Positions 8,083 to 16,138 of a stretch of DNA of 64,000 bases are shown one piece after another. The DNA is from JAOPZW01 sp963788935. Its GTDB lineage: Bacteria; Actinomycetota; Thermoleophilia; Solirubrobacterales; Solirubrobacteraceae. Each line of letters starts with the position of its first letter. Positions within the stretch are counted from its first letter, which is position 1. The stretch covers positions 62,001 to 126,000 of the forward strand of contig CAWBIM010000004.1 of NCBI GenBank assembly GCA_963788935.1. The letters are read 5' to 3'. Made by a program: the position numbers and the translations under genes. The notes below the pieces were generated by a model that searched no databases, was not told where the DNA came from, and saw only the letters and a program-made list of their open reading frames with translations.

Positions 8083-9312
8083 TCACCCGATCCGCGGCAG
8101 CGACGTCCACACGTCGTAGACCGGGCGCCGGACCGCGCTCGGCCAGGGCTCGAGCAGGCCGCAGTCGAACCGCGGGTCGGCGTAGGTCGTGTACTGGGCC
8201 AGCATGCCGACGCCGGCACCAGGCCCGTCGTCGCGGACGTGGCGCTCCCACCCGGTCTGCCAGCTCAGCGCCTGGGCCGCGCGGCGATCCTCGCTCGGGT
8301 AGTAGGCGGCCATCTTGGACAGGCGCACGCCGCCCTCGGTGACGAACACGGTCGGCTGGGCGCCCTCGCTGAAGCCGGTCCACCGGCCCGTCATGAGGCC
8401 GCGCATGCGCTGGAGCTTCGTCTCGACGGAGCGGCGCTCGAGGTCGGTGTAGTTGTGATGCGACCACACCTCGCTCGGGCCGGCGGCATGGCCTGCGGCG
8501 TCGAGCGCGTCGAGGAGCGCGGTGGTGAACTCGTCGTACTGCGTGACCGTCCGGCCGCCGAGCTCGCTGTCGGCGAACGACGGCGCGAACAGCAGCGTGC
8601 CGTCGTCGGCGCCGGCCGCGACGCTCGCCGCGGTGGCCATCATCTGCGCCATCGGGACCTGCGCGGTCAGGCTCGCCGTCGCGAACGGGTCGTCGCCGGT
8701 CGCCGGGGCGCGTTGCGGCCACCACTGGAAGTTGGGCTCGTTGACGAGCTCGAAGCCGTGCACGTACGGACCGGACGCCTGGCGGCCGAGCCGCCAGCGG
8801 TCGTGGCAGAAGGCGAAGAACGCGGCCCACGCGCTGTCGGGGCCGAGGCCGCCGGGCGGCAGCCCGAACTCGAGCGCCCGGCGGCTCGGATTGACCCGCG
8901 CGGGGTCGCGGCCGGCCGCGACGTAGGCCGCCCAGGCCGCGGGGCTGATCCGGTCGGCGAAGCGATAGGAGATCTCGGCATCGGTGTTGCGCTGCGCGCC
9001 GAGGCTCTCGAGGCCGTTGGCCCACAGCGGGAAGCGGTACAGCTGGAGCAGGACCTTGACGCCGTCGGCGTTCGCCGCGGCGATCTGCTCGTCGATCGCG
9101 GCGAGGAACGGCGCGCCGGGACCGTCGGGGTCGTCGGGCGGCCGCGCGGGGTCGGGCTGGAGCAGCGGCCAGTCGGCCCAGAGCCGCACCCACGAGGTGT
9201 TGGTCTCGGCGAGGAACGTCCGGTTGTCGTGGAAGCGCAGGTCGCCCGGTGACCCGGGCTGCGCGGTGGCGCCCGCGCCGAGGTCGATGATGCGCCGCAG
9301 GATCGCGCTCAT
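8083..9312 (-). CDS. Clan GH-A-like glycoside hydrolase
   Basis: 409 residues predicted as a TIM-barrel glycosidase. The acid/base signature NEP is at residues 191-193 (in GFELVNEPNFQWW), and the likely nucleophile lies in VFVTEGG near residue 320. Further barrel strands are WVRLWADW, VKVLLQLYRFPLWANG, and HHNYTD. The substrate is unknown; GH5 and GH39-type members act on beta-glycans. No signal peptide precedes MSAILRRIID, although the upstream partner gene carries a Tat signal. Start ATG 9312 overlaps the stop of that gene by four bases, so the two are translationally coupled. Confidence 0.75.
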   Translation of the reverse strand: MSAILRRIIDLGAGATAQPGSPGDLRFHDNRTFLAETNTSWVRLWADWPLLQPDPARPPDDPDGPGAPFLAAIDEQIAAANADGVKVLLQLYRFPLWANGLESLGAQRNTDAEISYRFADRISPAAWAAYVAAGRDPARVNPSRRALEFGLPPGGLGPDSAWAAFFAFCHDRWRLGRQASGPYVHGFELVNEPNFQWWPQRAPATGDDPFATASLTAQVPMAQMMATAASVAAGADDGTLLFAPSFADSELGGRTVTQYDEFTTALLDALDAAGHAAGPSEVWSHHNYTDLERRSVETKLQRMRGLMTGRWTGFSEGAQPTVFVTEGGVRLSKMAAYYPSEDRRAAQALSWQTGWERHVRDDGPGAGVGMLAQYTTYADPRFDCGLLEPWPSAVRRPVYDVWTSLPRIG

Positions 9313-9779
9313 CCGCGCGCCTCCAGGGCCACCACCGGCGGGCGTTCGTCCTCGGCGGGCGGCGGTTCGCAGACGACGGCGGCGAGGTCGAGGGCGGCCG
9401 AGAGGGCGGCGGCCCGCCGGGCCGCGCGCGGGCTCCGGCACGATGCGGCCGTGCGGGCGAGCGCGTCGTACCCGCGCCGGCCGCACCCCTCGACCGCGTC
9501 GAGGACCGCGTCGGCGCGCCGGCGCTCGTCCGCGTCCTGGCGGGCGTACCAGCGGGTCAAGCGCGCCTGGGCGACGCGCGGGTCGACCGCCGCGAAGCGG
9601 CCGCCGGGCGCGTGGCGCAGCGTGGCGACCAGCTCGCGCATCGTCGCCGCGCGCCGCGCGGAGAGACCGGGCGCGGCGGCGACCGCCGGCGACGCCCATG
9701 CCGGCCGCCGGCCTTCGAGGGCGGCCCACGCCGCGCCCGCGGCGGCGAGCAGGAATCCGCGCCGGGAGATCGTCGCCAT
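9309..9779 (-). CDS. Tat-signal hypothetical protein
   Basis: 156 residues starting at ATG 9779 with ISRRGFLLAAAGAAWAALEG, a twin-arginine export signal (RRGFL) followed by a hydrophobic stretch and an A-x-A-like site near PAWASPA. The mature part is alpha-helical, Arg/Ala-rich, with two cysteines, and ends in a Pro-rich tail. No family recognised. It is first in a two-gene unit with the glycosidase (ATGA overlap), which suggests an exported helper or substrate-binding role, but this is inference. Confidence 0.65.
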   Translation of the reverse strand: MATISRRGFLLAAAGAAWAALEGRRPAWASPAVAAAPGLSARRAATMRELVATLRHAPGGRFAAVDPRVAQARLTRWYARQDADERRRADAVLDAVEGCGRRGYDALARTAASCRSPRAARRAAALSAALDLAAVVCEPPPAEDERPPVVALEARG

Positions 9780-9835
9780 CGACCACAGTGTCCCCGAAGT
9801 GCGGCGTTCGGCAGCGACCGGCGTAGCCCGCGCTG

Positions 9836-9946
9836 TCACATGCCCGAGACGTTGTCGCCGCCGTGCATCGAAGCGCGGCGCCGCTCGGCCTCCAGGGCCG
9901 CGAGGCGGCGGTCCGCCGTCTCCGGGTTGTCGCGCTGACTGCGCAT
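9836..9946 (-). CDS. Possible 36-aa protein
   Basis: A short frame from ATG 9946: charged helix-forming sequence (ETADRRLAALEAERRRA) ending MHGGDNVSGM. GGAG abuts the ATG with almost no spacing, which is poor for initiation. It sits between the Tat-protein gene and the divergent LysR gene. It may be the 3' part of something larger or no gene at all. Confidence 0.25.
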   Translation of the reverse strand: MRSQRDNPETADRRLAALEAERRRASMHGGDNVSGM

Positions 9947-10018
9947 CTCCTGCTCGGCTCTGCGCTCCTCGCGCGCCAGCGCTCCTGCGCGACGCGGCCG
10001 CTGCCAGGATGCGTCGCC

Positions 10019-10994
10019 GTGTCCCCCGAGCTGCGTCATCTCCGCGCCTTCCTCGCCGTGTGCGAGGAGGGCACGTTCACGGCCGGCGCGGAGCGGCTGT
10101 TCCTGACGCAGCAGCAGCTCAGCCGGCAGGTCGCGCAGATGGAGGACGAGCTCGGCGTACGGCTGTTCGCGCGCACCACGCGGCGCGTGGAGCTGACCGA
10201 CGCGGGCGAGCGGATGCTCGATCACGCGCGGCGGGCGGTGCGCGCCGCCGACGCGGCGTTCGCCACCGCGCGCGGCGACGTCGCGCCGCTGCGGGTCGAC
10301 GTCAGCTCGAGCGGGCTCGAGACCGGGGCGATGATCCTCGAGCGGCTGCGGCGCACCTGCCCCGATCTCGGCGTGCGGCAGGTCGAGCGCGGGGTGGCGT
10401 GGGGGCTCGGCGCGCTGCGCCGCGGTGAGCTCGACGTCCTGCTCGGTCACGCGGGCTCCGCGCCGGACGAGGTCGCCAGCCGATTGGTCCGGCGCGAGCC
10501 CCTCCTGATCGGGATGGCGGCGACGCACCCGCTCGCCGACGCCGCCACCGTCCCGATCACGGCATTGCGCGACGTGCCGCTGCTGCTGCCCGCCGACGAG
10601 GCCGCCGGGGAATGGACCGCGTTCATCGCCGCCCTGTGCCGGGAGGCGGGATTCGTCCCGCGTCGGCATCCGGACACGACGCACGGCTCGGTGGCGGCGG
10701 CCGACGTGCTGCGCGAGGGTGCGGTCGTCACGCCGACGGTGCCGTGGCGCGAGCCGCCGGCCGACCTCGTGTTCCGGCGCGGTCGAGCCGCCGGTGAGCT
10801 ACCCGATGTCCGCGATGTGGCCGGCGGACGGTCCGACCGGACCGGTTCAGCTGTTCCTCGACGCCGCCGAGCTCGTCGCCGGCGAGCAGGGCTGGCGGGC
10901 CGGCGCCGGGCCGAGGCCGGCGAACGCCACCGCGGCGCCGAGCAGCGGCACGGCCGCGCCGACGGCGACGCCGCCGCGCAGCGCCGCCACGTAG
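10019..10994 (+). CDS. LysR-family transcriptional regulator (frame break near C-terminus)
   Basis: Starts GTG 10019. The winged helix-turn-helix is clear: LRHLRAFLAVCEEGTFTAGA, LTQQQLSRQVAQMEDELG, LFARTTRRVELTDAGERML. The effector domain follows from about residue 92. A +1 break near 10784 leads from DLVFRRG into VEPPVSYPMSAMWPADGP and LFLDAAELV, the expected end of a LysR effector domain. The frame then stays open to 10994, overlapping about 150 bases of the convergent MFS gene; the real stop is probably lost to another base error near 10900. It likely controls neighbouring exporter or hydrolase genes. The palindromic promoter was not identified. Confidence 0.75.
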
Positions 10995-12274
10995 TCCTCC
11001 GGCGAGGGACGGGCGGGCAGCCGCGCGGCGATCACCGCGCTGACCAGGGCCAGGCCGATGCCGCCGCCGAGCTGGAGCGCCGTGTTCTGGATCCCCGCCG
11101 CGAGCCCCTGCTCGGGCTCGTCGACGCCCGCGACGCCGGCGATCGTGAACGCGGCGTAGGCGACGCCCATGCCGAGCCCGAACGCGACGATCGACGACGG
11201 CAGGATCACCGACGCGTAGGCCGAGCCCACGTCGAGGCGCAGGAGCCCGGCGAACCCGACCGCCACGACGAGGAGGCCGCCGCCGCAGGCGGCCCGCAGG
11301 CCGAACCGGCCGACGACCGCCGGCGCGACGTAGCGCGACACGATCACCGTCAGGGCGGCGCCCGGCAGCAGCTGCAGCCCGGTCTCGAGCGGGCTCGCGC
11401 CGCCGACCCGCTGGAGATAGAGCGTCACCACGTAGGAGAGCCCGAAGGGCGCCGCGAGCACCGTGAGCGACGCGATGTCGGCGTAGCGCAGGGTGCGGAT
11501 GCGGAAGATCGCGAGCGGCAACAGCGGATCGTCCACACGGCGCTCGTTGGCGACGAAGGCTGTGAGGCATCCGACCGCGACGGCGGCGAGCGCGACGAGC
11601 ACCGCGGGCTCGACCGCCGGGGCGGCCAGCTGCGTGATCACGAGCACGGCGAGCAGCAGCCCGGCGGCGGCGAGGGCGGCGCCGCGCAGGTCGTACCCGC
11701 TCACCTCCGGGGCCGTGTCGCGGCTCTCCGGGACCACGCGCCACGCGAGCAGCGCGGCCGCGAGCACGAACGGGACCTTGGCGAGGAAGATCCAGCGCCA
11801 GCCGGCAACGTCGGTGAGGACGCCGCCGGCGACCAGGCCGACGCTGAAGCCGGCGCTCGCGCAGGCGCCGAAGATGCCGAGCGCGCGGTTGCGCTCCGCC
11901 CCCTCGGCGAACGTCGCGGCGATGATCGACACCGCCGCGGGCACCGTCATCGCCGCGCCGATCCCCTGGAGACCGCGCGCGACCACGAGCACGCCGGTCG
12001 AGGGCGCCAGCCCGCAGACCAGCGACATCACGGCGAAGATGACGAGGCCCGCGACGAAGACCCGTCGCCGGCCGAGCAGGTCCGCGGCGCGGCCGCCGAG
12101 CAGCAGCAGGCCGCCGTAGGTGAGGACGTAGGCGTTGGCGACCCACTGCAGCGTCGCCGCGGACACGTCGAGGTCCGCCTGGATGCTCGGCAGCGCGACC
12201 TGGGTGATCGAGAGGTCGAGCGCGTCGAACAGAATCGCCGCGCTGACGACGAGGAGGATCAGGCTCCGGTTCAT
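10847..12274 (-). CDS. MFS exporter, DHA2 (EmrB/QacA-like) family
   Basis: 475 residues with about 14 hydrophobic helices. Motifs: LDLSITQVALPSIQADL (motif D1 region, LDxTIVNVALP type), QWVANAYVLTYGGLLLLGGRAADLLGRR (motif A), and VARGLQGIGAAMTVPAAVSII (motif B/C region). This points to proton-driven drug or metabolite export. The C-terminal twenty or so residues (PARQPCSPATSS onward) look non-family and overlap the convergent LysR gene, so the true end may be slightly upstream with a frame error. The convergent LysR gene is a candidate regulator. Confidence 0.8.
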   Translation of the reverse strand: MNRSLILLVVSAAILFDALDLSITQVALPSIQADLDVSAATLQWVANAYVLTYGGLLLLGGRAADLLGRRRVFVAGLVIFAVMSLVCGLAPSTGVLVVARGLQGIGAAMTVPAAVSIIAATFAEGAERNRALGIFGACASAGFSVGLVAGGVLTDVAGWRWIFLAKVPFVLAAALLAWRVVPESRDTAPEVSGYDLRGAALAAAGLLLAVLVITQLAAPAVEPAVLVALAAVAVGCLTAFVANERRVDDPLLPLAIFRIRTLRYADIASLTVLAAPFGLSYVVTLYLQRVGGASPLETGLQLLPGAALTVIVSRYVAPAVVGRFGLRAACGGGLLVVAVGFAGLLRLDVGSAYASVILPSSIVAFGLGMGVAYAAFTIAGVAGVDEPEQGLAAGIQNTALQLGGGIGLALVSAVIAARLPARPSPEDYVAALRGGVAVGAAVPLLGAAVAFAGLGPAPARQPCSPATSSAASRNS

Positions 12275-12284
12275 CGGCCCGACG

Positions 12285-13557
12285 CTACGTGCGCCGCCGG
12301 CGCCGGCCTACACCACCTGGGGCCCGATTCGTGCGGATCGGTTGTGGGCGGCGCGGGCGCCTCGTCAGGAGCCCCACGCGCGCGGCGAGGAAGCGCAGGA
12401 TGCGCGGCCAGAGGTCGGCCAGGGCGGCGGCGTCCGCGCGCTGGGTCCCGCCGAAGCCTCCGGCCGCGCCGTTCGCGGGGAGGTAGGGGAGGGCGCTGCC
12501 GATGAGGTGGCCGGCGTGCTCGTAGACGAGGCTCTGGTGGGGGAAGCGGAAGCGGTGCGCGGTGAGGCGGCGTTCGATCTGCTCGACGCTCTCCCGCGAG
12601 GCCCAGACGCGGTCGTCGCCCGCCCCGGCGGTCAGCACCGGGCCGGTGATGCGCTCGACGGGGATCTCCTCGAGCGGCAGAGGCTTGCCGTGCAGCGTCC
12701 ACGCCCTGAGCTCCGCCGCGGGCGCGGGGTAGACGGAGTCGCTGGGCACGAGGCCGATCGCACCGTGGATCAGGTGCGGGAAGGTGGCGGCGAGCAGCAG
12801 GGCGAGCTCGCCGCCGCGGGACGCGCCCATCACGGCGACGCGGGCCGGGTCGACCTCGGGGACGCGGCGCAGGACGCGCGCGGCGCGGGCGAAGTACTCG
12901 AGCGGGACGTTCACGAGCTGGGACGGGAGGCCCGGGAGCCCGAAGTAGGCGAGCGCGAGCGTCGGATAGCCGTGGGCGGCGAGCACCCCGGCGACGTCGA
13001 TCATCCCGTTGCCGCCCTCCGAGCCGCCGAACACGAGGACGGCCGGGCGGCGCGTCCGCACGCGGGGGGTGAACAGGACGCCGACCAGTCCGTCGCGGCG
13101 CTTGGTCAACTCCCGCACGCGGACCGACGGGGGCGTGATCCGGCGCGCCAGCGTCGCGCGGGCGACCGTCCTCCCGCCCGCGGTCAGCGAGATCGCCGCG
13201 GTGGTCGGTCCCCGCGCGGGCGGCAGGAAGAACGGGTGCTCGAACGCGGCTCCGACCGGGCGCATCGCCCACAGCGGCCGGGCCGCTTCCAGCCCGCGCA
13301 GCCGGATCGTCCCGTCGGCTGCCGGCGCGCAGCGGCGTGGCGGAGGTCCACGGATGGCCGCCGAACGCGGTCCAGCGCGCGTGCAGCGTCACCCGCTCGC
13401 CGGCGCGCAGGCCGCGGATGTCGATCGCGACCGGCCCGTCCGCGAAGCCGGTCGAGGTGACCCTGAGCGAGGCATGGTCGGCGCTGCGCGCGGCACCGCC
13501 GCAGCCGGCCAGCGACGCGGCGACCAGGACCGCCAGGAGCCGGCCGGGACGCCTCAC
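12285..13557 (-). CDS. Lipoprotein acyl-CoA thioesterase/BAAT-like esterase (one frame break)
   Basis: GTG 13557 begins a lipoprotein signal, RRPGRLLAVLVAASLAGCGG (lipobox LAGC). The N-terminal beta-sandwich of the BAAT/acyl-CoA thioester hydrolase family follows (VTLHARWTAFGGHPWTS), then a +1 break at about 13322 leads into GTIRLRGLEAARPLWAMRP. The C-terminal alpha/beta hydrolase has VLVFGGSEGGNG, a nucleophile elbow GASRGGELAL (Ser in place of the usual Cys/Ser), GAGDDRVWAS (Asp) and YEHAGHLIG (His). A complete Ser-Asp-His triad is therefore visible. Likely an extracytoplasmic esterase or thioesterase; substrate unknown. Confidence 0.75.
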
Positions 13558-13700
13558 CCTCGCGGACCCCTCACCGTCATCGTCATGCCCGTTCGACGCG
13601 GTGGGCCAACTCGCCGGCGTCCGCACAGGAACGACCGGGACGGTCCGGCGCCACCCTCGCCTGGATAGCCGCGGACGGGCCCGGGGTAGTCCCCGAGCGC

Positions 13701-14225
13701 ATGGGCGCCACGCCGTCGTCGCGCGATCGTCCCCGCCATCCCGGCGCCGTGCGGGCCTGGTTGATCTGGTGGGCGCTGCTGGCCACGCTCTGGCTGGCGC
13801 TGGTCGACACGGTCGCAGCCCCCGAGCTCGTCGCCGGCGCGGTCGCGGCGGCGATCGCGGCGACCGGCGCCGTGGTCGTCCGCGGTCAGCGGCGGGTGCT
13901 GCTGCGCCCGCGGGCGGCGTGGGTGCGGCACGCGGCCGGGCCGGTGCGGCGGCTGGTCACCGACCTCGGACCGCTCGCGATCGCGCTCTGGCGCCGCGGG
14001 ATCCGGCGCGCCGACGAGCACGGGGAGATCGTCGAGGTCCCGTACACCGCCGTGGGGCTCGAGCCGGAGGCCACAGCCCATCGCGTGTTCACCCAGGCCC
14101 TGGGCTCGCTGGGTCCGAACACGCTCGTGGTCGGCGTGGACGCCGAGCGTCGCGTGCTGCTCGTCCACGAGCTCGTGCCCACCGGCGACCCGGCGGCGCG
14201 CGCCACGCCGCTGCCCGGCCCGTGA
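13701..14225 (+). CDS. mrpE: Mrp antiporter subunit MrpE
   Basis: 174 residues from ATG 13701. Two N-terminal membrane helices (WLIWWALLATLWLALV and LVAGAVAAAIAATGAVV) are followed by the soluble MrpE part with FTQALGSLGPNTLVVGVDAERRVLLVHEL, the hallmark of the subunit. First gene of a seven-gene operon; its stop overlaps the GTG start of mrpF by four bases. It is an accessory membrane subunit of the multi-subunit Na+(K+)/H+ antiporter, needed for assembly or full activity. The first 15 residues are poorly conserved and the start could be later. Confidence 0.9.
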   Translation: MGATPSSRDRPRHPGAVRAWLIWWALLATLWLALVDTVAAPELVAGAVAAAIAATGAVVVRGQRRVLLRPRAAWVRHAAGPVRRLVTDLGPLAIALWRRGIRRADEHGEIVEVPYTAVGLEPEATAHRVFTQALGSLGPNTLVVGVDAERRVLLVHELVPTGDPAARATPLPGP

Positions 14226-14479
14226 ACGGCTGGCTGTGGGCGGCGGCGGTGCTGGTCGCCGCGCTCGTGCCGCTGACGATCGTCTGCGCGCGGCTCCCCG
14301 CGCCGGAGGGCGTCGTCGCGCTCGAGGCGGCGGGCGTCGACGCGGTCCTGGCCCTGCTGCTGATCGCCCAGGGGACGGACCGTCAGCCGTTCGGCGACCT
14401 CGCGCTCGTGCTGGCCGTCGTGTCGTTCGTCGGGGCGATCGCGTACCTGCGGTTCGTCGAGGCCTTCCGGGAGGAGTGA
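14222..14479 (+). CDS. mrpF: Mrp antiporter subunit MrpF
   Basis: 85 residues with three membrane helices, GTG start at 14222 overlapping mrpE. The family pattern is visible in CARLPAPEGVVALEAAGVDAVLALLLIAQG and LALVLAVVSFVGAIAYLRFVE. Small hydrophobic subunit of the Mrp complex, equivalent to MbhB of archaeal membrane-bound hydrogenase. Two bases separate its stop from the mrpG start. Confidence 0.9.
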   Translation: MNGWLWAAAVLVAALVPLTIVCARLPAPEGVVALEAAGVDAVLALLLIAQGTDRQPFGDLALVLAVVSFVGAIAYLRFVEAFREE

Positions 14480-14481
14480 CG

Positions 14482-14766
14482 GTGCGCGATGCCGTGGCCG
14501 CCGCGCTGGTCGTCGCCGGGGTCGCGATCGAGGTGTTCGCGGCGCTCGGCGTCGTGCTGATGCGCGACGCCCTCGACCGCCTGCACTACGTCGGCGCCTC
14601 GCTGCTCGGGTCGGTGTGCGTCGGCCTCGCCGTCGTCGTCGCCGAGGGCCCGTCGGTCATCGGCCTCAAGGCGCTGCTCACCGTGGCGTTCCTCGCCGTC
14701 ACGGGGCCGGTGCTCGGCCACGCGACGGCGCGCGCCATCCACCTCCATCGGCGCCCGGGCCGATGA
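14482..14766 (+). CDS. mrpG: Mrp antiporter subunit MrpG
   Basis: 94 residues, GTG start, three membrane helices. The conserved core LMRDALDRLHYVGASLLGSV (the MRxPDxYxRLHA-type motif) and LKALLTVAFLAVTGPVLGHA identify MrpG/MbhC. Overlaps the next gene by ATGA. It is part of the membrane arm that lies against the proton-pumping subunits. Confidence 0.9.
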   Translation: MRDAVAAALVVAGVAIEVFAALGVVLMRDALDRLHYVGASLLGSVCVGLAVVVAEGPSVIGLKALLTVAFLAVTGPVLGHATARAIHLHRRPGR

Positions 14767-15035
14767 CCGCGCTGCAGTCCGTGTGCCTGATCGCGGTCGC
14801 CGTGGCCGGGACGGCCGTCGTCCTCACCCGCGACCCGCTGCGCCAGGCCGTCGTCTCCGGCGCGCTCGGGCTGACGCTCTCCGTCCTCTTCCTCGCCTTC
14901 GGGGCCCCCGACGTCGCGCTGTCGCAGATCGTCGTCGCGGGGGTCGCCGTGCCGGTCATGGTCCTGCTCGCCCTGGCGAAGATCCGCGTCGAGGACCGCG
15001 TCGCGCAGGGCGGGGCCGACGAGGACGACGGATGA
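14763..15035 (+). CDS. DUF4040 (MbhD/MrpA C-terminal-type) subunit
   Basis: 90 residues, three membrane helices: LQSVCLIAVAVAGTAVVL, GLTLSVLFLAFGAPDVALSQIVV and VMVLLALAKIRVED. GAPDVALSQIVV is the signature of the DUF4040/MbhD domain, which in classical Mrp systems sits inside the large MrpA. Here it is a separate gene, as in archaeal Mbh operons. Overlaps mrpG and mrpB by four bases on each side, so it belongs firmly to the operon. Confidence 0.85.
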   Translation: MTALQSVCLIAVAVAGTAVVLTRDPLRQAVVSGALGLTLSVLFLAFGAPDVALSQIVVAGVAVPVMVLLALAKIRVEDRVAQGGADEDDG

Positions 15036-15790
15036 GCCGGCGGGTGCGCGTCGTCCTCGGTCTCGGGTCGCTCGCCGTCCTCGCGGGCCTGCTCGTGTGG
15101 GGCGTCTCGGGCCTGCCGGAGTTCGGCCACCCGCGCGGGCCCTACGCGGACCTCGCCCCGCGGATCATGCTCGACGAGCGCCACGTGGCCAACGCCGTCA
15201 CGGGCGTCACCTTCGACCTGCGCGGGTTCGACACGCTCGGCGAGGAGATGATCCTGTTCGTCGCCGCCCTGGGCGCGACCGTGCTGCTGCGCGCCCAGCG
15301 GACCGAGCGCGAGGTCGAGGCGGCGACCGCCGCCGAGGAGGAGCGCGGCCCGGGCACGGCCGACGCGGTGCGGGCGCTCGGCGCCGTGCTGGTCGGGCCG
15401 GTGCTGCTGCTCGGGGTGTACGTCGTCGTCCACGGGGCGTTGACCCCCGGGGGCGGCTTCCAGGGCGGCGTGATCCTCTCGGGCGCGCTGCTGCTCGTCT
15501 ACGCCGCGGGCCAGGTCGCCGCGATCCGCCGCGTCCGGCCGGTCGCGCTCGTCGAGGTGGCCGACGCGGTCGGCGCGGGCGCCTACATGCTCGTCGCGCT
15601 CGCGGGCCTCGTGTTCGGCGTCGCGGTGATGGACAACGTCCTGCCGTTCGGCACGACCGGGTCGCTGCTGTCGGGCGGGACCGTGCCGGTGCTGAGCATC
15701 GCGGTCGGCGTCGAGGTGACCGCCGCGGTGACGCTCATCCTCACCGAGTTCCTCGACCAGATGCTGCTCCACGACGGGGACGGCGGCTGA
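15032..15790 (+). CDS. mrpB: Mrp antiporter subunit MrpB with MbhE-like N-terminal domain
   Basis: 252 residues. The N-terminal 100 residues (GLGSLAVLAGLLVWG, then VANAVTGVTFDLRGFDTLGEEMILFVAALG) correspond to the MbhE/MrpA C-terminal domain; DLRGFDTLGE is its signature. From residue 115 the MrpB domain follows: VLLLGVYVVVHGALTPGGGFQGG, a hallmark motif, then helices to the C-terminus. The fusion of the two domains is common in bacterial Mrp operons lacking a canonical MrpA. Start ATG 15032 overlaps the previous stop. Confidence 0.88.
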   Translation: MSRRVRVVLGLGSLAVLAGLLVWGVSGLPEFGHPRGPYADLAPRIMLDERHVANAVTGVTFDLRGFDTLGEEMILFVAALGATVLLRAQRTEREVEAATAAEEERGPGTADAVRALGAVLVGPVLLLGVYVVVHGALTPGGGFQGGVILSGALLLVYAAGQVAAIRRVRPVALVEVADAVGAGAYMLVALAGLVFGVAVMDNVLPFGTTGSLLSGGTVPVLSIAVGVEVTAAVTLILTEFLDQMLLHDGDGG

Positions 15791-15793
15791 GCC

Positions 15794-16132
15794 GTGCTGG
15801 CCTACCTCGTCGCGGTGTGGCTGATGATCGTCGGGCTCTACGGGGTCATCACGAGCCGCCACCTCGTGCACCTCGTCCTCTGCCTGGGCGTGATGCAGGC
15901 CTCGACCTACGTGCTGCTGCTCGCGATCGGCTGGCGCACGGGCGGGGCGGCGCCGATCTTCGGCGACATCCCGCCGCGAACGCCGGTCGTCGACCCCGTG
16001 GTCCAGGCGCTCACGCTCACCGACGTCGTCGTCGAGGCGACGGTCATCGCGGTGCTGCTGGCGCTGACGGTCCAGGCGCACAAGCGCTTCGGCACGTGCG
16101 ATCCGGACGCGCTCGGCGCCCTGCGCGGCTGA
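15794..16132 (+). CDS. mrpC: Mrp antiporter subunit MrpC (NuoK-like)
   Basis: 112 residues with three membrane helices, GTG start 15794. LMIVGLYGVITSRHLVHLVLCLGVMQASTYVLLLAIG and DPVVQALTLTDVVVEATVIAVLLALTVQ match MrpC/NuoK; the DPxxQALxLTDIVI motif and the helix Glu (VVEAT) are present. It forms the NuoK-like channel next to MrpD. Confidence 0.92.
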   Translation: MLAYLVAVWLMIVGLYGVITSRHLVHLVLCLGVMQASTYVLLLAIGWRTGGAAPIFGDIPPRTPVVDPVVQALTLTDVVVEATVIAVLLALTVQAHKRFGTCDPDALGALRG

Positions 16133-16138
16133 TCCGCC